64,000 nt of DNA from contig JASSUI010000001.1 of NCBI GenBank assembly GCA_031963415.1, positions 1,178,001 to 1,242,000 on the forward strand. Direction: 5' to 3'. The stretch is from JASSUD01 sp031963415. Its GTDB lineage: Bacteria > Pseudomonadota > Gammaproteobacteria > Burkholderiales > Burkholderiaceae. Below the pieces are notes generated by a model. That model was not told the DNA's origin, ran no database searches, and worked only from the letters and a program-made list of their open reading frames with translations. Below are positions 8,929 to 16,466 of this stretch, in pieces; within the stretch, counting starts at the first letter, position 1; each line of letters opens with the position of its first letter. The position numbers and the translations under genes are program-made.

Positions 8929-9177
8929 TTGCTATCGATAAAACGATTAAGAAGATATTGAATAAGCCGGAAGCAGGATAACGCGCGGCAGAAACATTAG
9001 CTTATCGGCAAGCAGAGGTATTTCCTACTTCCGACTTAGACAATGCCTTCGTAATAGAGGTCAGTTAGCTAGTTTGCTAGGCGTGCGGAAGATGGGCAAG
9101 TTACTCATGCTATTAGAGATTATTTCATTCTGATCGTTAGATACTCATAAAACAAAGCGAGTCTCAGCGAGATAGTT

Positions 9178-10269
9178 TCACTCAGCAAGCGCGGTGCTTT
9201 CTGTTCCTCGTGCGCGTTGCATTAAGCTTGCTTCAAACTTCTCTCTAGCGTGCGCAGCGAGCAATGCATGTAAACGTGTAGAAGGATGCATGCTATCAGC
9301 AAACATATAAGTTTGATCAGCATGAGGCTCTTTGTAGAGAGCCGGTGAACAAAATAAAGCGCTTTGATAAAAGGTAGGAAGCAACTCTACTTTGCAAGCG
9401 ATCTCTGTATTGCCCACATAAAAACCGTGGGCTTGGTAATTCTCGAGGATATTGTTGAAGAGATTAAAGGCATCAACCAGAACGAAATGATGATCTGTGA
9501 TCAGATGTTTCGCTAAATGTTGCGTAAGGGTCGTATTGAATAGTACAGAGAACTGGGTAAGTAACTGGCTGATCTTAGGGTTGAGGTTGCCTACTGGTGT
9601 TTTTCCTAAATCAATCATATTTATCACAATCAGATTCTGGGCCCCACATTTATGTAGTTTTTCTACGAGCTCAGCATATTGGGACGCTGCATTTTTTGTG
9701 CTTTCCACGGCCTCAGAGAAAGGTGTCTGCCCTCGTAGCGTAATGAGAGTATTCGAAAGAACATCATTGTTGCCCCCGTTCAGAAGCACTAGCTGAGACG
9801 GAGTGAAGTGCTTGTGGGTTTGTAGATAGCTGGCTATTTGATCAGTAATAGAAACGCCACTCAAGCATACGCGTGCTTGCTGCTCCTTATCTAAGCTCTT
9901 CCAAATCAAATGAGTATTGCTAATCTCTTGCAGCAATGATGAGCTTGAATCGGGATCATAGCTAGCGCTATACATTGCTGTGCTGCCAAGGGTAGAAATG
10001 CGCGCCCCACCTTGAGCATATCCAAAGCCTGATGGGTTAGCGACCATTGGTGTGCCAAATCCCCCAGTGTAAGCAGCGCTAAGCGTATCCCCATACGAGC
10101 GCGCTATTATTTGTGGCCAAACTTCTCCAGGGTTGGTAGTAAATCTTCCTCCGCCAAAATCAGCTGCGACCAAAGCATAGGTGCCTACATCTGATTGGCT
10201 GTCGCCGAAAGAGACGATTTGATAATGCGGTGTGCTAGATGAGCCTTCGTGTGTTTTGAAAGAAGTCAT
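9178..10269 (-). CDS. SGNH/GDSL-family lipase or esterase
   Basis: The 363-aa protein shows the blocks of GDSL hydrolases. Block I is VSFGDSQSDVGTY with the nucleophile Ser, block III is LLNGGNNDVLS with the oxyanion Asn, and block V is FADSMHPSTRLH with the catalytic Asp and His. No N-terminal signal peptide or autotransporter barrel is seen, so it appears cytoplasmic or exported by an unrecognised route. Members of this group cleave acyl esters of lipids or polysaccharides. Neighbours give no functional clue: degraded DNA lies upstream and a GNAT gene downstream. It is probably accessory. Confidence 0.8.
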   Translation of the reverse strand: MTSFKTHEGSSSTPHYQIVSFGDSQSDVGTYALVAADFGGGRFTTNPGEVWPQIIARSYGDTLSAAYTGGFGTPMVANPSGFGYAQGGARISTLGSTAMYSASYDPDSSSSLLQEISNTHLIWKSLDKEQQARVCLSGVSITDQIASYLQTHKHFTPSQLVLLNGGNNDVLSNTLITLRGQTPFSEAVESTKNAASQYAELVEKLHKCGAQNLIVINMIDLGKTPVGNLNPKISQLLTQFSVLFNTTLTQHLAKHLITDHHFVLVDAFNLFNNILENYQAHGFYVGNTEIACKVELLPTFYQSALFCSPALYKEPHADQTYMFADSMHPSTRLHALLAAHAREKFEASLMQRARGTESTALAE

Positions 10270-10487
10270 TTTTCATCTCTATAAAAAGGATAGTGAATTG
10301 CAAGAAGCACGCTTTTTAGATAAGAAAAACAACATATAGCACTGCTGATAACTTATTTAGTTTCAAATTTCAGAAAGAAGCGCATTGCACTGTCTTAAAA
10401 AATCGCTGTTTTTTTCTTGAAGTGAAGCAAAGTATTGAAAGAAGCTTCTACCAGTTAAAAGGCACGATGCCGAAATAAATTATTTTT

Positions 10488-10645
10488 TATGTTTTTATAG
10501 TTATATCTACTAGATAATCCATTGAATCCATAGAAATTCCGCGCAGTAAACGCACTAAATCATGCACAGTAGATTGATACGAAGCGTTTTTTTCAGTGTC
10601 GTATTGAACGTGAGCATCTGTATTAAAAGTCAAGCTGTCTTTTAG
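10488..10645 (-). pseudogene. C-terminal fragment of an unidentified gene
   Basis: On the minus strand about 52 codons stay open to a TAA at 10488-10490. They read for example NTDAHVQYDTEKNASYQS and VHDLVRLLRGISMDSMDY. There is no start, and the frame runs back into the adjoining IS110-type fragment. I do not recognise the family. It may be the tail of a gene cut by the insertion, or chance. Confidence 0.3.
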
Positions 10646-10875
10646 AGATTTTCTTGCCAAGGGGTTTGATCTCGAACAACGCTATTGAGGGTAGTAATCA
10701 ATTTACGAAGGAGGACGATGAAGGCGACTTTGGCCGGTTTACCAGTAGTCCGCAGGCGGATATAGAAGGCTTTCAGGTTATGGTTCCAGCGTGTACAAGC
10801 AAGCGTAGCCATCACAACTGGAATATAGAGACAAATATCGTGCGGAAGCACACGACCTTGAATTAGCTGAGTATT
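10642..10875 (-). pseudogene. C-terminal fragment of an IS110-family transposase
   Basis: The frame reads MATLACTRWNHNLKAFYIRL, GKPAKVAFIVLLRKLITTLN and RDQTPW, the characteristic C-terminal end of IS110-group transposases. The N-terminal RuvC-like domain and the serine motif are absent. The blocks differ from the intact IS110 element at 60.5 kb, so this is a different element. It sits where the expected tRNA-Gln to prs synteny is broken. Confidence 0.7.
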
Positions 10876-11036
10876 TTGTTCGAGTGGAATGGCTCGATAC
10901 TAAGGATCGCCAACGAGCTGTACACAAACTTGGCTTTTTCGGAAATCAGAATATCGTTTGCAGGCCGGCAACGCCAAAATGGCGCCACACCATTGAACAG
11001 CTGAAATTATATTTCCCAAATTGGGATCGATCGTAA
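10812..11036 (+). pseudogene. C-terminal fragment of an unrecognised gene
   Basis: An open frame without a start ends at TAA 11034-11036. It reads ELAEYFVRVEWLDTKDRQRA, then HKLGFFGNQNIVCRPATPKW and RHTIEQLKLYFPNW. The well-formed end suggests the 3' part of a real gene, probably disrupted by the IS110-type fragment that overlaps it on the other strand. I cannot name the family. Confidence 0.4.
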
Positions 11037-11264
11037 CGACTTAAAGCGCACCTCTAAGATAAAAATTTCGCAAATGAACGGCGCCCTAAAAGGTGGACCC
11101 TGAGCCTAGCTTTTAGGGTGTTATTTGAACTGGCCACAAAAGGTTACTCGTATTTCTTATCTGTTGGATGGCGGAGTATAGCGGCGATTAGAGTGCGTAA
11201 AAATCCAATACCCTTGCGATTATTAGGTTTTAGCGTAGCGTTTAAGAACTTGAAGAAAGAGAGG

Positions 11265-11341
11265 TGGCAGGGGAGGAAGGATTCGAACCCTCGCATGCCG
11301 GAATCAAAATCCGGTGCCTTGACCAGCTTGGCGACTCCCCT
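11265..11341 (-). tRNA. tRNA-Gln (TTG anticodon)
   Basis: On the minus strand the sequence starts AGGGGAGTCGCCAAGC and ends CTTCCTCCCCTGCCA. The acceptor stem pairs AGGGGAG with CTCCCCT, the anticodon loop is TTTTGAT between CCGGA and TCCGG, and the T-arm contains GGTTCGAATCC. CCA is encoded. It lies 25 bp beyond the ispE stop on the same strand, as in Burkholderia, but prs, which would follow, is 36 kb away here. Confidence 0.95.
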
Positions 11342-11366
11342 GTAGCAGGATGATAAAACTTATTGA

Positions 11367-12248
11367 TTACTGCGCAAAATCAAATAGTGGGTGACGTTCT
11401 ATGCTTGCTGCAACTGCACTATGCCATATGGGAGGCACATTAGCTTGTGCTGCAAGCGCTGCTGCTTTGGTTGGAAAAGCAGCGAAAACGCTAGCGCCTG
11501 AACCTGTCATGCGCGTAGGCGCAATTTGGCTCAGCCACTCAATGGCCTGCGCAACTTCTGGATAGTGGTTTGCAACGACGGGTTGCATATCATTACGTCC
11601 AAAATTGTCTGGCCAAGATAGGCTATTTCTCTTCTGCGCGAGAAAGTCGGTAATTCTGATGTTTTTCGTGTCCCTTGTCAATTCTTGCGCTGCAAAAATT
11701 TTTGCGCTTAATACTTGGATAGAAGGTGTGATGATCAAAAAATGTCGTGATGGCAAATCAAGTGACTGCAGTTTTTCACCGACTCCTTCACCAAAAGCAT
11801 TGCGTCCAAAAATGAAAAGAGGTACATCCGCACCCAGTGATAGCGCAAGGTTTTGTAATTGTTCGCGGAATAGATGAAGTCCCCACAATCGATTAAGTGC
11901 TAATAGAGTAGTTGCTGCATCTGAGCTTCCCCCACCAAGCCCGGCACCGCTTGGCAAGCGTTTGTCAATTTCAATTTCCACGCCTAAAGAGCAACCCGTA
12001 TGCTCCTGTAATAACCTTGCTGCCCGGACGGATAAATCAATTTCCTCAGGAATATTGGCTAGGAGGGTGCGACGCTTAATCAGATTATCGTTGCGTAACG
12101 TAAAGTGCAGCGTGTCGCCCCAATCGAGTAATTGAAAAGCAGTTTGCAGCTGATGATAACCATCAGCCCGGCGTCCGATAATGTGTAAAAAAAGATTTAG
12201 CTTGGCAGGAGCGAGGCAGGTTAGTGTTGAGGTGTGGAATGCACTCAT
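11367..12248 (-). CDS. ispE: 4-diphosphocytidyl-2-C-methyl-D-erythritol kinase IspE
   Basis: IspE phosphorylates CDP-methylerythritol in the non-mevalonate isoprenoid pathway. GHMP-kinase features are clear: PAKLNLFLHIIGRRADGYHQ at the N-terminus, the glycine-rich ATP motif PSGAGLGGGSSDAATTLLAL near residue 100, and TRMTGSGASVFAAF near the C-terminus. At 293 aa it has normal length. It lies downstream of lolB on the same strand with a 61-bp gap and is followed by tRNA-Gln, so the three probably share a transcript. Confidence 0.95.
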   Translation of the reverse strand: MSAFHTSTLTCLAPAKLNLFLHIIGRRADGYHQLQTAFQLLDWGDTLHFTLRNDNLIKRRTLLANIPEEIDLSVRAARLLQEHTGCSLGVEIEIDKRLPSGAGLGGGSSDAATTLLALNRLWGLHLFREQLQNLALSLGADVPLFIFGRNAFGEGVGEKLQSLDLPSRHFLIITPSIQVLSAKIFAAQELTRDTKNIRITDFLAQKRNSLSWPDNFGRNDMQPVVANHYPEVAQAIEWLSQIAPTRMTGSGASVFAAFPTKAAALAAQANVPPIWHSAVAASIERHPLFDFAQ

Positions 12249-12309
12249 AAATAAAAATCTTGGTAAAGCCCGAAAGTCAAAAATTTATAACGATACGATG
12301 CAAGGCTTT

Positions 12310-12954
12310 TTAAGGATCAATCACAAGTTTGACGTCGGTCAGTGGTTCATCTCGTTTGAGATTGATGCGACGTATACGAGTCAATGGCGTGCCTCGCTTA
12401 TCATTTGTGCCGACGTATTCGATGGTCCAGCCATCTTGCTTAAACTGGGTAGCAGAAAGATTGTTTCCTTGCTGCGTATTTGTTGTGGGTGATGCGGAAG
12501 AAGAGGGCGTTAGTGGTAGCGTTAATGAAGCAAATTGGGCTGGCCGTAGCCAAGTGCGTAAATTATTTATAGGTAAAGTAAATCCCAGCGCTTGTTGCAT
12601 CAGATCTTCAATATTCGCTGCAGTTTGGGTGGGCCGCTTGGGTAATTTGAGTGATGCCTCAGAGGGGGTTACTTCAAGCACGGCAAGTATTTGGCCTAAT
12701 GGGTTAAGTAGCAGCAGCGTAATGTTCCCACCGACCTCACGCCAGACGAAATGACCATAGACGTTCTGTATTCCTTTTTCTGCGTCCTCATAGCGCACGG
12801 CAAAGCGACCTTGATAAGACGCTGAATCAACCACCGCGCTAGCCGTATTTGTTGGAGGTGGCATTAGGGTACGAGATGAAGTAGCACAGCCTGTCAGAAG
12901 GGCTGAAAGCGTGAGAATGTTGAATAACCAAATTGGCCAAATCGGTAATTTCAT
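12310..12954 (-). CDS. lolB: outer-membrane lipoprotein insertion protein LolB
   Basis: LolB is the outer-membrane lipoprotein that accepts lipoproteins from periplasmic LolA. The N-terminal signal has a lipobox LLTGC with the lipidated Cys at about residue 23. SYQGRFAVRYEDAEKGIQNV and VYGHFVWREVGGNITLLLLN match the family's first strands, and DGWTIEYVG is typical near the C-terminus. Its place before ispE supports the call. In Burkholderia the gene on its other side is a TPR protein; here a biotin operon has come between them. Confidence 0.9.
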   Translation of the reverse strand: MKLPIWPIWLFNILTLSALLTGCATSSRTLMPPPTNTASAVVDSASYQGRFAVRYEDAEKGIQNVYGHFVWREVGGNITLLLLNPLGQILAVLEVTPSEASLKLPKRPTQTAANIEDLMQQALGFTLPINNLRTWLRPAQFASLTLPLTPSSSASPTTNTQQGNNLSATQFKQDGWTIEYVGTNDKRGTPLTRIRRINLKRDEPLTDVKLVIDP

Positions 12955-13064
12955 CGTTTATGGTACGTAAGTCTGAATCAAGTGTGATTATCGACAAAAA
13001 TCGACGGATGCAGTCAAAAAATCACTTTATGCTAAAGTGCAGCTGAATCGAGGGAGCTCGATCG

Positions 13065-13108
13065 ACGGACGCTACCTGGTATAACCGGGGGCGTCCGTTT
13101 TCATTTTG
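13065..13108 (+). terminator. terminator-like hairpin in the bioA leader
   Basis: ACGGACGC (13065-13072) pairs with GCGTCCGT (13091-13098). The interior CCTGGT pairs with ACCGGG, so the hairpin is nearly continuous. It is followed by TTTCATTTT. It sits in the divergent lolB/bioA spacer about 70 nt before the bioA start and reads in the bioA direction. It could be an attenuator for the biotin operon or a barrier against upstream transcription. Confidence 0.6.
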
Positions 13109-13167
13109 CCAGCAAAACAGCGGCACTTCATCTTACCGAAGTAGCAGCAAATCTGTGGTAGAGAGCA

Positions 13168-14508
13168 ATGAATCAATCAAATTGGGTTGAACGTAGCCTG
13201 CAATCGATTTGGCATCCGTGTACGCAGATGAAGCATCATGAACGGTTGCCCCTCTTACCGATCGCACGCGGGGCCGGTGCATGGTTATACGATACAGAAG
13301 GGCGGCGGTATCTGGATGCAATTAGTTCATGGTGGGTTAATCTGTTCGGCCACGCTAACGCGCGTATTAATCAAGCGTTAAAAACGCAACTTGATACGCT
13401 TGAGCATGCGATGCTCGGCGGTTGTACGCATAGGCCAGCGATTGAATTAGCTGAAGCGCTGAGCGAATTGACAGGTGGTGCATTGGGCCATGCGTTTTTT
13501 GCCTCTGATGGTGCATCAGCAGTCGAAATCGCGCTCAAGATGAGTTTTCATTATTGGCACAATAGCGGCCACACAAGCAAAAGCGAGTTTGTTTGCTTAG
13601 CGCATGGCTATCACGGAGAAACGATTGGGGCACTGAGTGTGACGGATGTCCCTATCTTTAAAGATGCTTACGATGCGATGTTACGCCATGCTCACGTTGT
13701 TCCCTCGCCTGATACGCGTCATGCAAAAGAAGGAGGCACGGCAATAGATGTTGCGCGCGGTAGCCTGGCAGCGATTACTGCATTATTTGAGGCACGGCAT
13801 ACGCAAATCGCCGCGATTATTATCGAACCTCTCGTACAGTGCGCAGCCGGCATGGCGATGCACGACCCGTTATTTATTACAGAATTGCGCGCATTATGTG
13901 ATCGCTATCAAGTGCATTTAATCGCGGATGAAATCGCTGTCGGTTATGGCCGCACCGGTACTTTTTTCGCTTATGAGCAAGCGGCTATTCAACCAGATTT
14001 TCTCTGTTTATCCAAAGGGATTAGTGGTGGTTATTTGCCACTTTCTGTAGTGTTAACGCGTAATCAAATTTTTCAAGCATTTTATGATGATGATATAAAG
14101 CGAGGTTTTTTACATTCGCATTCGTATACCGGCAACCCGCTTGCTTGCCGTGCTGCGTTGGCAACGCTTGAATTGTTCGAGAAAGGCGATGTGCTGAAGC
14201 AAAACCGCAGCAAGTTCACTCGACTCGCGCAGCTTTTCGAGCCGTTTGCAGAGCATCCACATGTGCAAAATCTTCGTTGTTGCGGAACCATCCTAGCCTT
14301 TGATGTGGTGTCATCCAACGAAGCGTTCGCTAAAACATTCTCGCGTCGTTTTTTTGAAGCAGCATTACAACACGAGCTTTTGCTGCGCCCTATCGGTAAT
14401 ACAGTATATGTGATGCCACCTTATATTTTGTCTGATAACGAAATGGAGTTTCTTGTTGCGCGTATACACGCAACACTTGAACAAGTAATTAGTCAGGAAT
14501 CGCTGTGA
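13168..14508 (+). CDS. bioA: adenosylmethionine-8-amino-7-oxononanoate aminotransferase BioA
   Basis: BioA converts KAPA to DAPA using SAM as amino donor, with PLP as cofactor. The N-terminal SIWHPCTQMKHHERLP is the BioA signature, IIIEPLVQCAAGM and LIADEIAVGYGRTG follow, and the PLP lysine is in FLCLSKGISGGYLPLSV. It is complete at 446 aa. It overlaps bioD by 4 nt (GTGA), indicating translational coupling. No bioF lies between bioA and bioD, although bioA-bioF-bioD-bioB is the usual Burkholderia order. Confidence 0.96.
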   Translation: MNQSNWVERSLQSIWHPCTQMKHHERLPLLPIARGAGAWLYDTEGRRYLDAISSWWVNLFGHANARINQALKTQLDTLEHAMLGGCTHRPAIELAEALSELTGGALGHAFFASDGASAVEIALKMSFHYWHNSGHTSKSEFVCLAHGYHGETIGALSVTDVPIFKDAYDAMLRHAHVVPSPDTRHAKEGGTAIDVARGSLAAITALFEARHTQIAAIIIEPLVQCAAGMAMHDPLFITELRALCDRYQVHLIADEIAVGYGRTGTFFAYEQAAIQPDFLCLSKGISGGYLPLSVVLTRNQIFQAFYDDDIKRGFLHSHSYTGNPLACRAALATLELFEKGDVLKQNRSKFTRLAQLFEPFAEHPHVQNLRCCGTILAFDVVSSNEAFAKTFSRRFFEAALQHELLLRPIGNTVYVMPPYILSDNEMEFLVARIHATLEQVISQESL

Positions 14509-15242
14509 GTACACCTTCTACTTCGCACTCTCTTTTTATTACTGGCACGGATACTGAGATTGGCAAAACCTTTGTGTCTACAGCGTTGCTGCATGCATTT
14601 AATGTGCATGGCTTGCGCACAGCTGCGATGAAGCCGATCGCAGCAGGCGCTGAGTATCGCGACGGCAAATGGCTCAACGAAGACGCCTGCCAACTTGCCG
14701 ATGCGGCCAATGTTTGCTTGCCTGCTGAGGTTGTTACGCCTTATCTGCTGACAGAGCCTGCTGCGCCACATATTGTTGCCGCACAGCAAGGGGTAGAGCT
14801 CAATATCGCATCAATCGTTGCTTGCCATGCCAAAGCGCTGCAAGTGGCCGATATCGTTATTGTTGAAGGCGTCGGCGGCTTTCGGGTACCACTTAATGCG
14901 ACGCAGGACACAGCCGATCTTGCGCTGGCATTAAATCTTCCTGTTGTGCTGGTGGTGGGAATGCGACTGGGGTGCTTAAATCACGCCCTTTTAACGGCGG
15001 AAGCGATAGCTGCACGTGGCCTTAAGCTTGCAGGCTGGGTGGCGAATCAGATTGACCCGATGATGCGTTATGCGCATAAAAATATTGACACGTTGTGCTT
15101 GCACCTTAGCCAGCACTACCAAGCTCCTTTGCTTGGTATCGTGCCGCATTTGCAGTCTGCCTATGCGAGAGATGCGATGACTTACTTAGACATTGAGCCA
15201 TTACTTGCGCTAGTTCGCCGCGACCTTCCTGTATTTTCCTAA
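14505..15242 (+). CDS. bioD: dethiobiotin synthetase BioD
   Basis: BioD carboxylates DAPA to dethiobiotin with CO2 and ATP. The P-loop is ITGTDTEIGKTFVSTALLHA at the N-terminus, MKPIAAGAEY follows, and VEGVGGFRVPLN is the second family motif. At 245 aa it is slightly longer than the usual ~225-240. Translation starts at a GTG that overlaps the bioA stop. It is followed by bioB after about 50 nt in the same operon. Confidence 0.95.
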   Translation: MSTPSTSHSLFITGTDTEIGKTFVSTALLHAFNVHGLRTAAMKPIAAGAEYRDGKWLNEDACQLADAANVCLPAEVVTPYLLTEPAAPHIVAAQQGVELNIASIVACHAKALQVADIVIVEGVGGFRVPLNATQDTADLALALNLPVVLVVGMRLGCLNHALLTAEAIAARGLKLAGWVANQIDPMMRYAHKNIDTLCLHLSQHYQAPLLGIVPHLQSAYARDAMTYLDIEPLLALVRRDLPVFS

Positions 15243-15293
15243 AAATTGCTAACCGTTATCTAATACAAACCGCATAACCTATTTCAAAATGAT

Positions 15294-16298
15294 ATGAGTG
15301 ATATTGCCTACGCGCCGAATGCTTCCCAGAATGATCAAGAGATGCCACTCCCACGTTGGTCTGTCGCCGACATAGTCGGGTTGTATGAGCTTCCGTTTAA
15401 CGATTTGCTATTCCGCGCTCAGCAAACGCACCGTGCTCATTTTGATGCCAACGCTGTGCAATTATCGACACTCTTATCGATCAAAACTGGTGGGTGTCCA
15501 GAAGATTGTGCGTATTGTCCGCAATCCGCCGCTTATGAGACCCCTGTTAAAGCCAATAAGCTGATGCCTCTTAACGAAGTGCTCAAATCCGCACAAGCAG
15601 CGCAACAGCAAGGAGCGACACGCTTTTGTATGGGAGCTGCTTGGCGCAGTCCTAAAGAGCGAGATCTTGACGCGGTTAAGGAAATGGTTCGAGGCGTTAA
15701 AGCGCTTGGTCTTGAGACCTGTATGACGCTTGGTATGCTTAACGAACATCAAGCGCAAACACTGAAAGAAGCAGGGCTGGATTACTACAACCATAACCTT
15801 GATACAGCCCCTGAATTTTATGGACAAATCATTAGTACTCGCACCTATCAAGATCGGCTGAATACGCTACAGCACGTGCGTGAAGCAGGTATTAATGTTT
15901 GTTGTGGCGGTATTGTCGGCATGGGAGAGTCACGCCGTGAACGCGCGGGTTTAATCGCGCAGCTTGCTAATTTAGATCCTTATCCTGAATCAGTGCCGAT
16001 CAATCATCTCGTACAAGTTGAAGGTACTCCGCTAGCTGACGTTGCACCACTCGATGCGTTTGAGTTTGTACGAACTATTGCAGTTGCACGAATTACGATG
16101 CCCCGCGCGATGGTAAGACTCTCAGCCGGTCGTGAACAAATGGATGAAGCGTTGCAAGCGTTGTGTTTCCTGGCTGGCGCAAACTCCATCTTTTATGGTG
16201 AGCAGCTCCTAACTACAGCAAACCCTCAAGCTCAAGCAGATCGCGCTCTGTTTGAGCGGCTTGGCATTGAGGCTGGTGAGGCTGTATTTTCGCCTTAA
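15294..16298 (+). CDS. bioB: biotin synthase BioB
   Basis: BioB is a radical-SAM enzyme that inserts sulfur into dethiobiotin. The cluster-binding motif is GGCPEDCAYCPQSA (Cys-x3-Cys-x2-Cys), followed by the conserved RFCMGAAWRSPKERD and GLETCMTLGML. NHNLDTAPEFYG and MPRAMVRLSAGRE are family blocks; the Arg of RLSAGR is a [2Fe-2S] ligand. It is complete at 334 aa and ends the bioA-bioD-bioB operon. Pimeloyl-chain genes and bioF are not in this window. Confidence 0.97.
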   Translation: MSDIAYAPNASQNDQEMPLPRWSVADIVGLYELPFNDLLFRAQQTHRAHFDANAVQLSTLLSIKTGGCPEDCAYCPQSAAYETPVKANKLMPLNEVLKSAQAAQQQGATRFCMGAAWRSPKERDLDAVKEMVRGVKALGLETCMTLGMLNEHQAQTLKEAGLDYYNHNLDTAPEFYGQIISTRTYQDRLNTLQHVREAGINVCCGGIVGMGESRRERAGLIAQLANLDPYPESVPINHLVQVEGTPLADVAPLDAFEFVRTIAVARITMPRAMVRLSAGREQMDEALQALCFLAGANSIFYGEQLLTTANPQAQADRALFERLGIEAGEAVFSP

Positions 16299-16304
16299 AT
16301 AGTA

Positions 16305-16447
16305 TTTTTAGCGCACACGTTGGGGTTTCTCTGTTACCCCGCCCTACAATTTCTGGAGCGTTGGTAGATAGGGGCGACGAAGGCATCCCAACATGACTTA
16401 TAACCACTCAACTTCCTGCTCTTTGAGAAAGTGAACACATTCTTAAG
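16305..16447 (-). repeat. family B repeat, degenerate copy
   Basis: This copy keeps the core with CACACGTTGGGGTTTC and CATCCCAACATGACTTATAA, and the right end CTTTGAGAAAGTGAACACATT, but the left tip is worn. It fills the spacer between bioB and the convergent TPR gene. Confidence 0.55.
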
Positions 16448-16466
16448 CAGACAGCGTGGAAAAAAT

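Noticed and set aside
11118..11345. 75-codon plus-strand open frame
   Set aside because: Its 3' half is the complement of tRNA-Gln and the rest has no features of a protein.
16308..16440. TTGGGGT/CCCCAAC hairpins as intrinsic terminators
   Set aside because: They lack U-tracts and recur as parts of larger palindromes, so I treat them as repeat cores.
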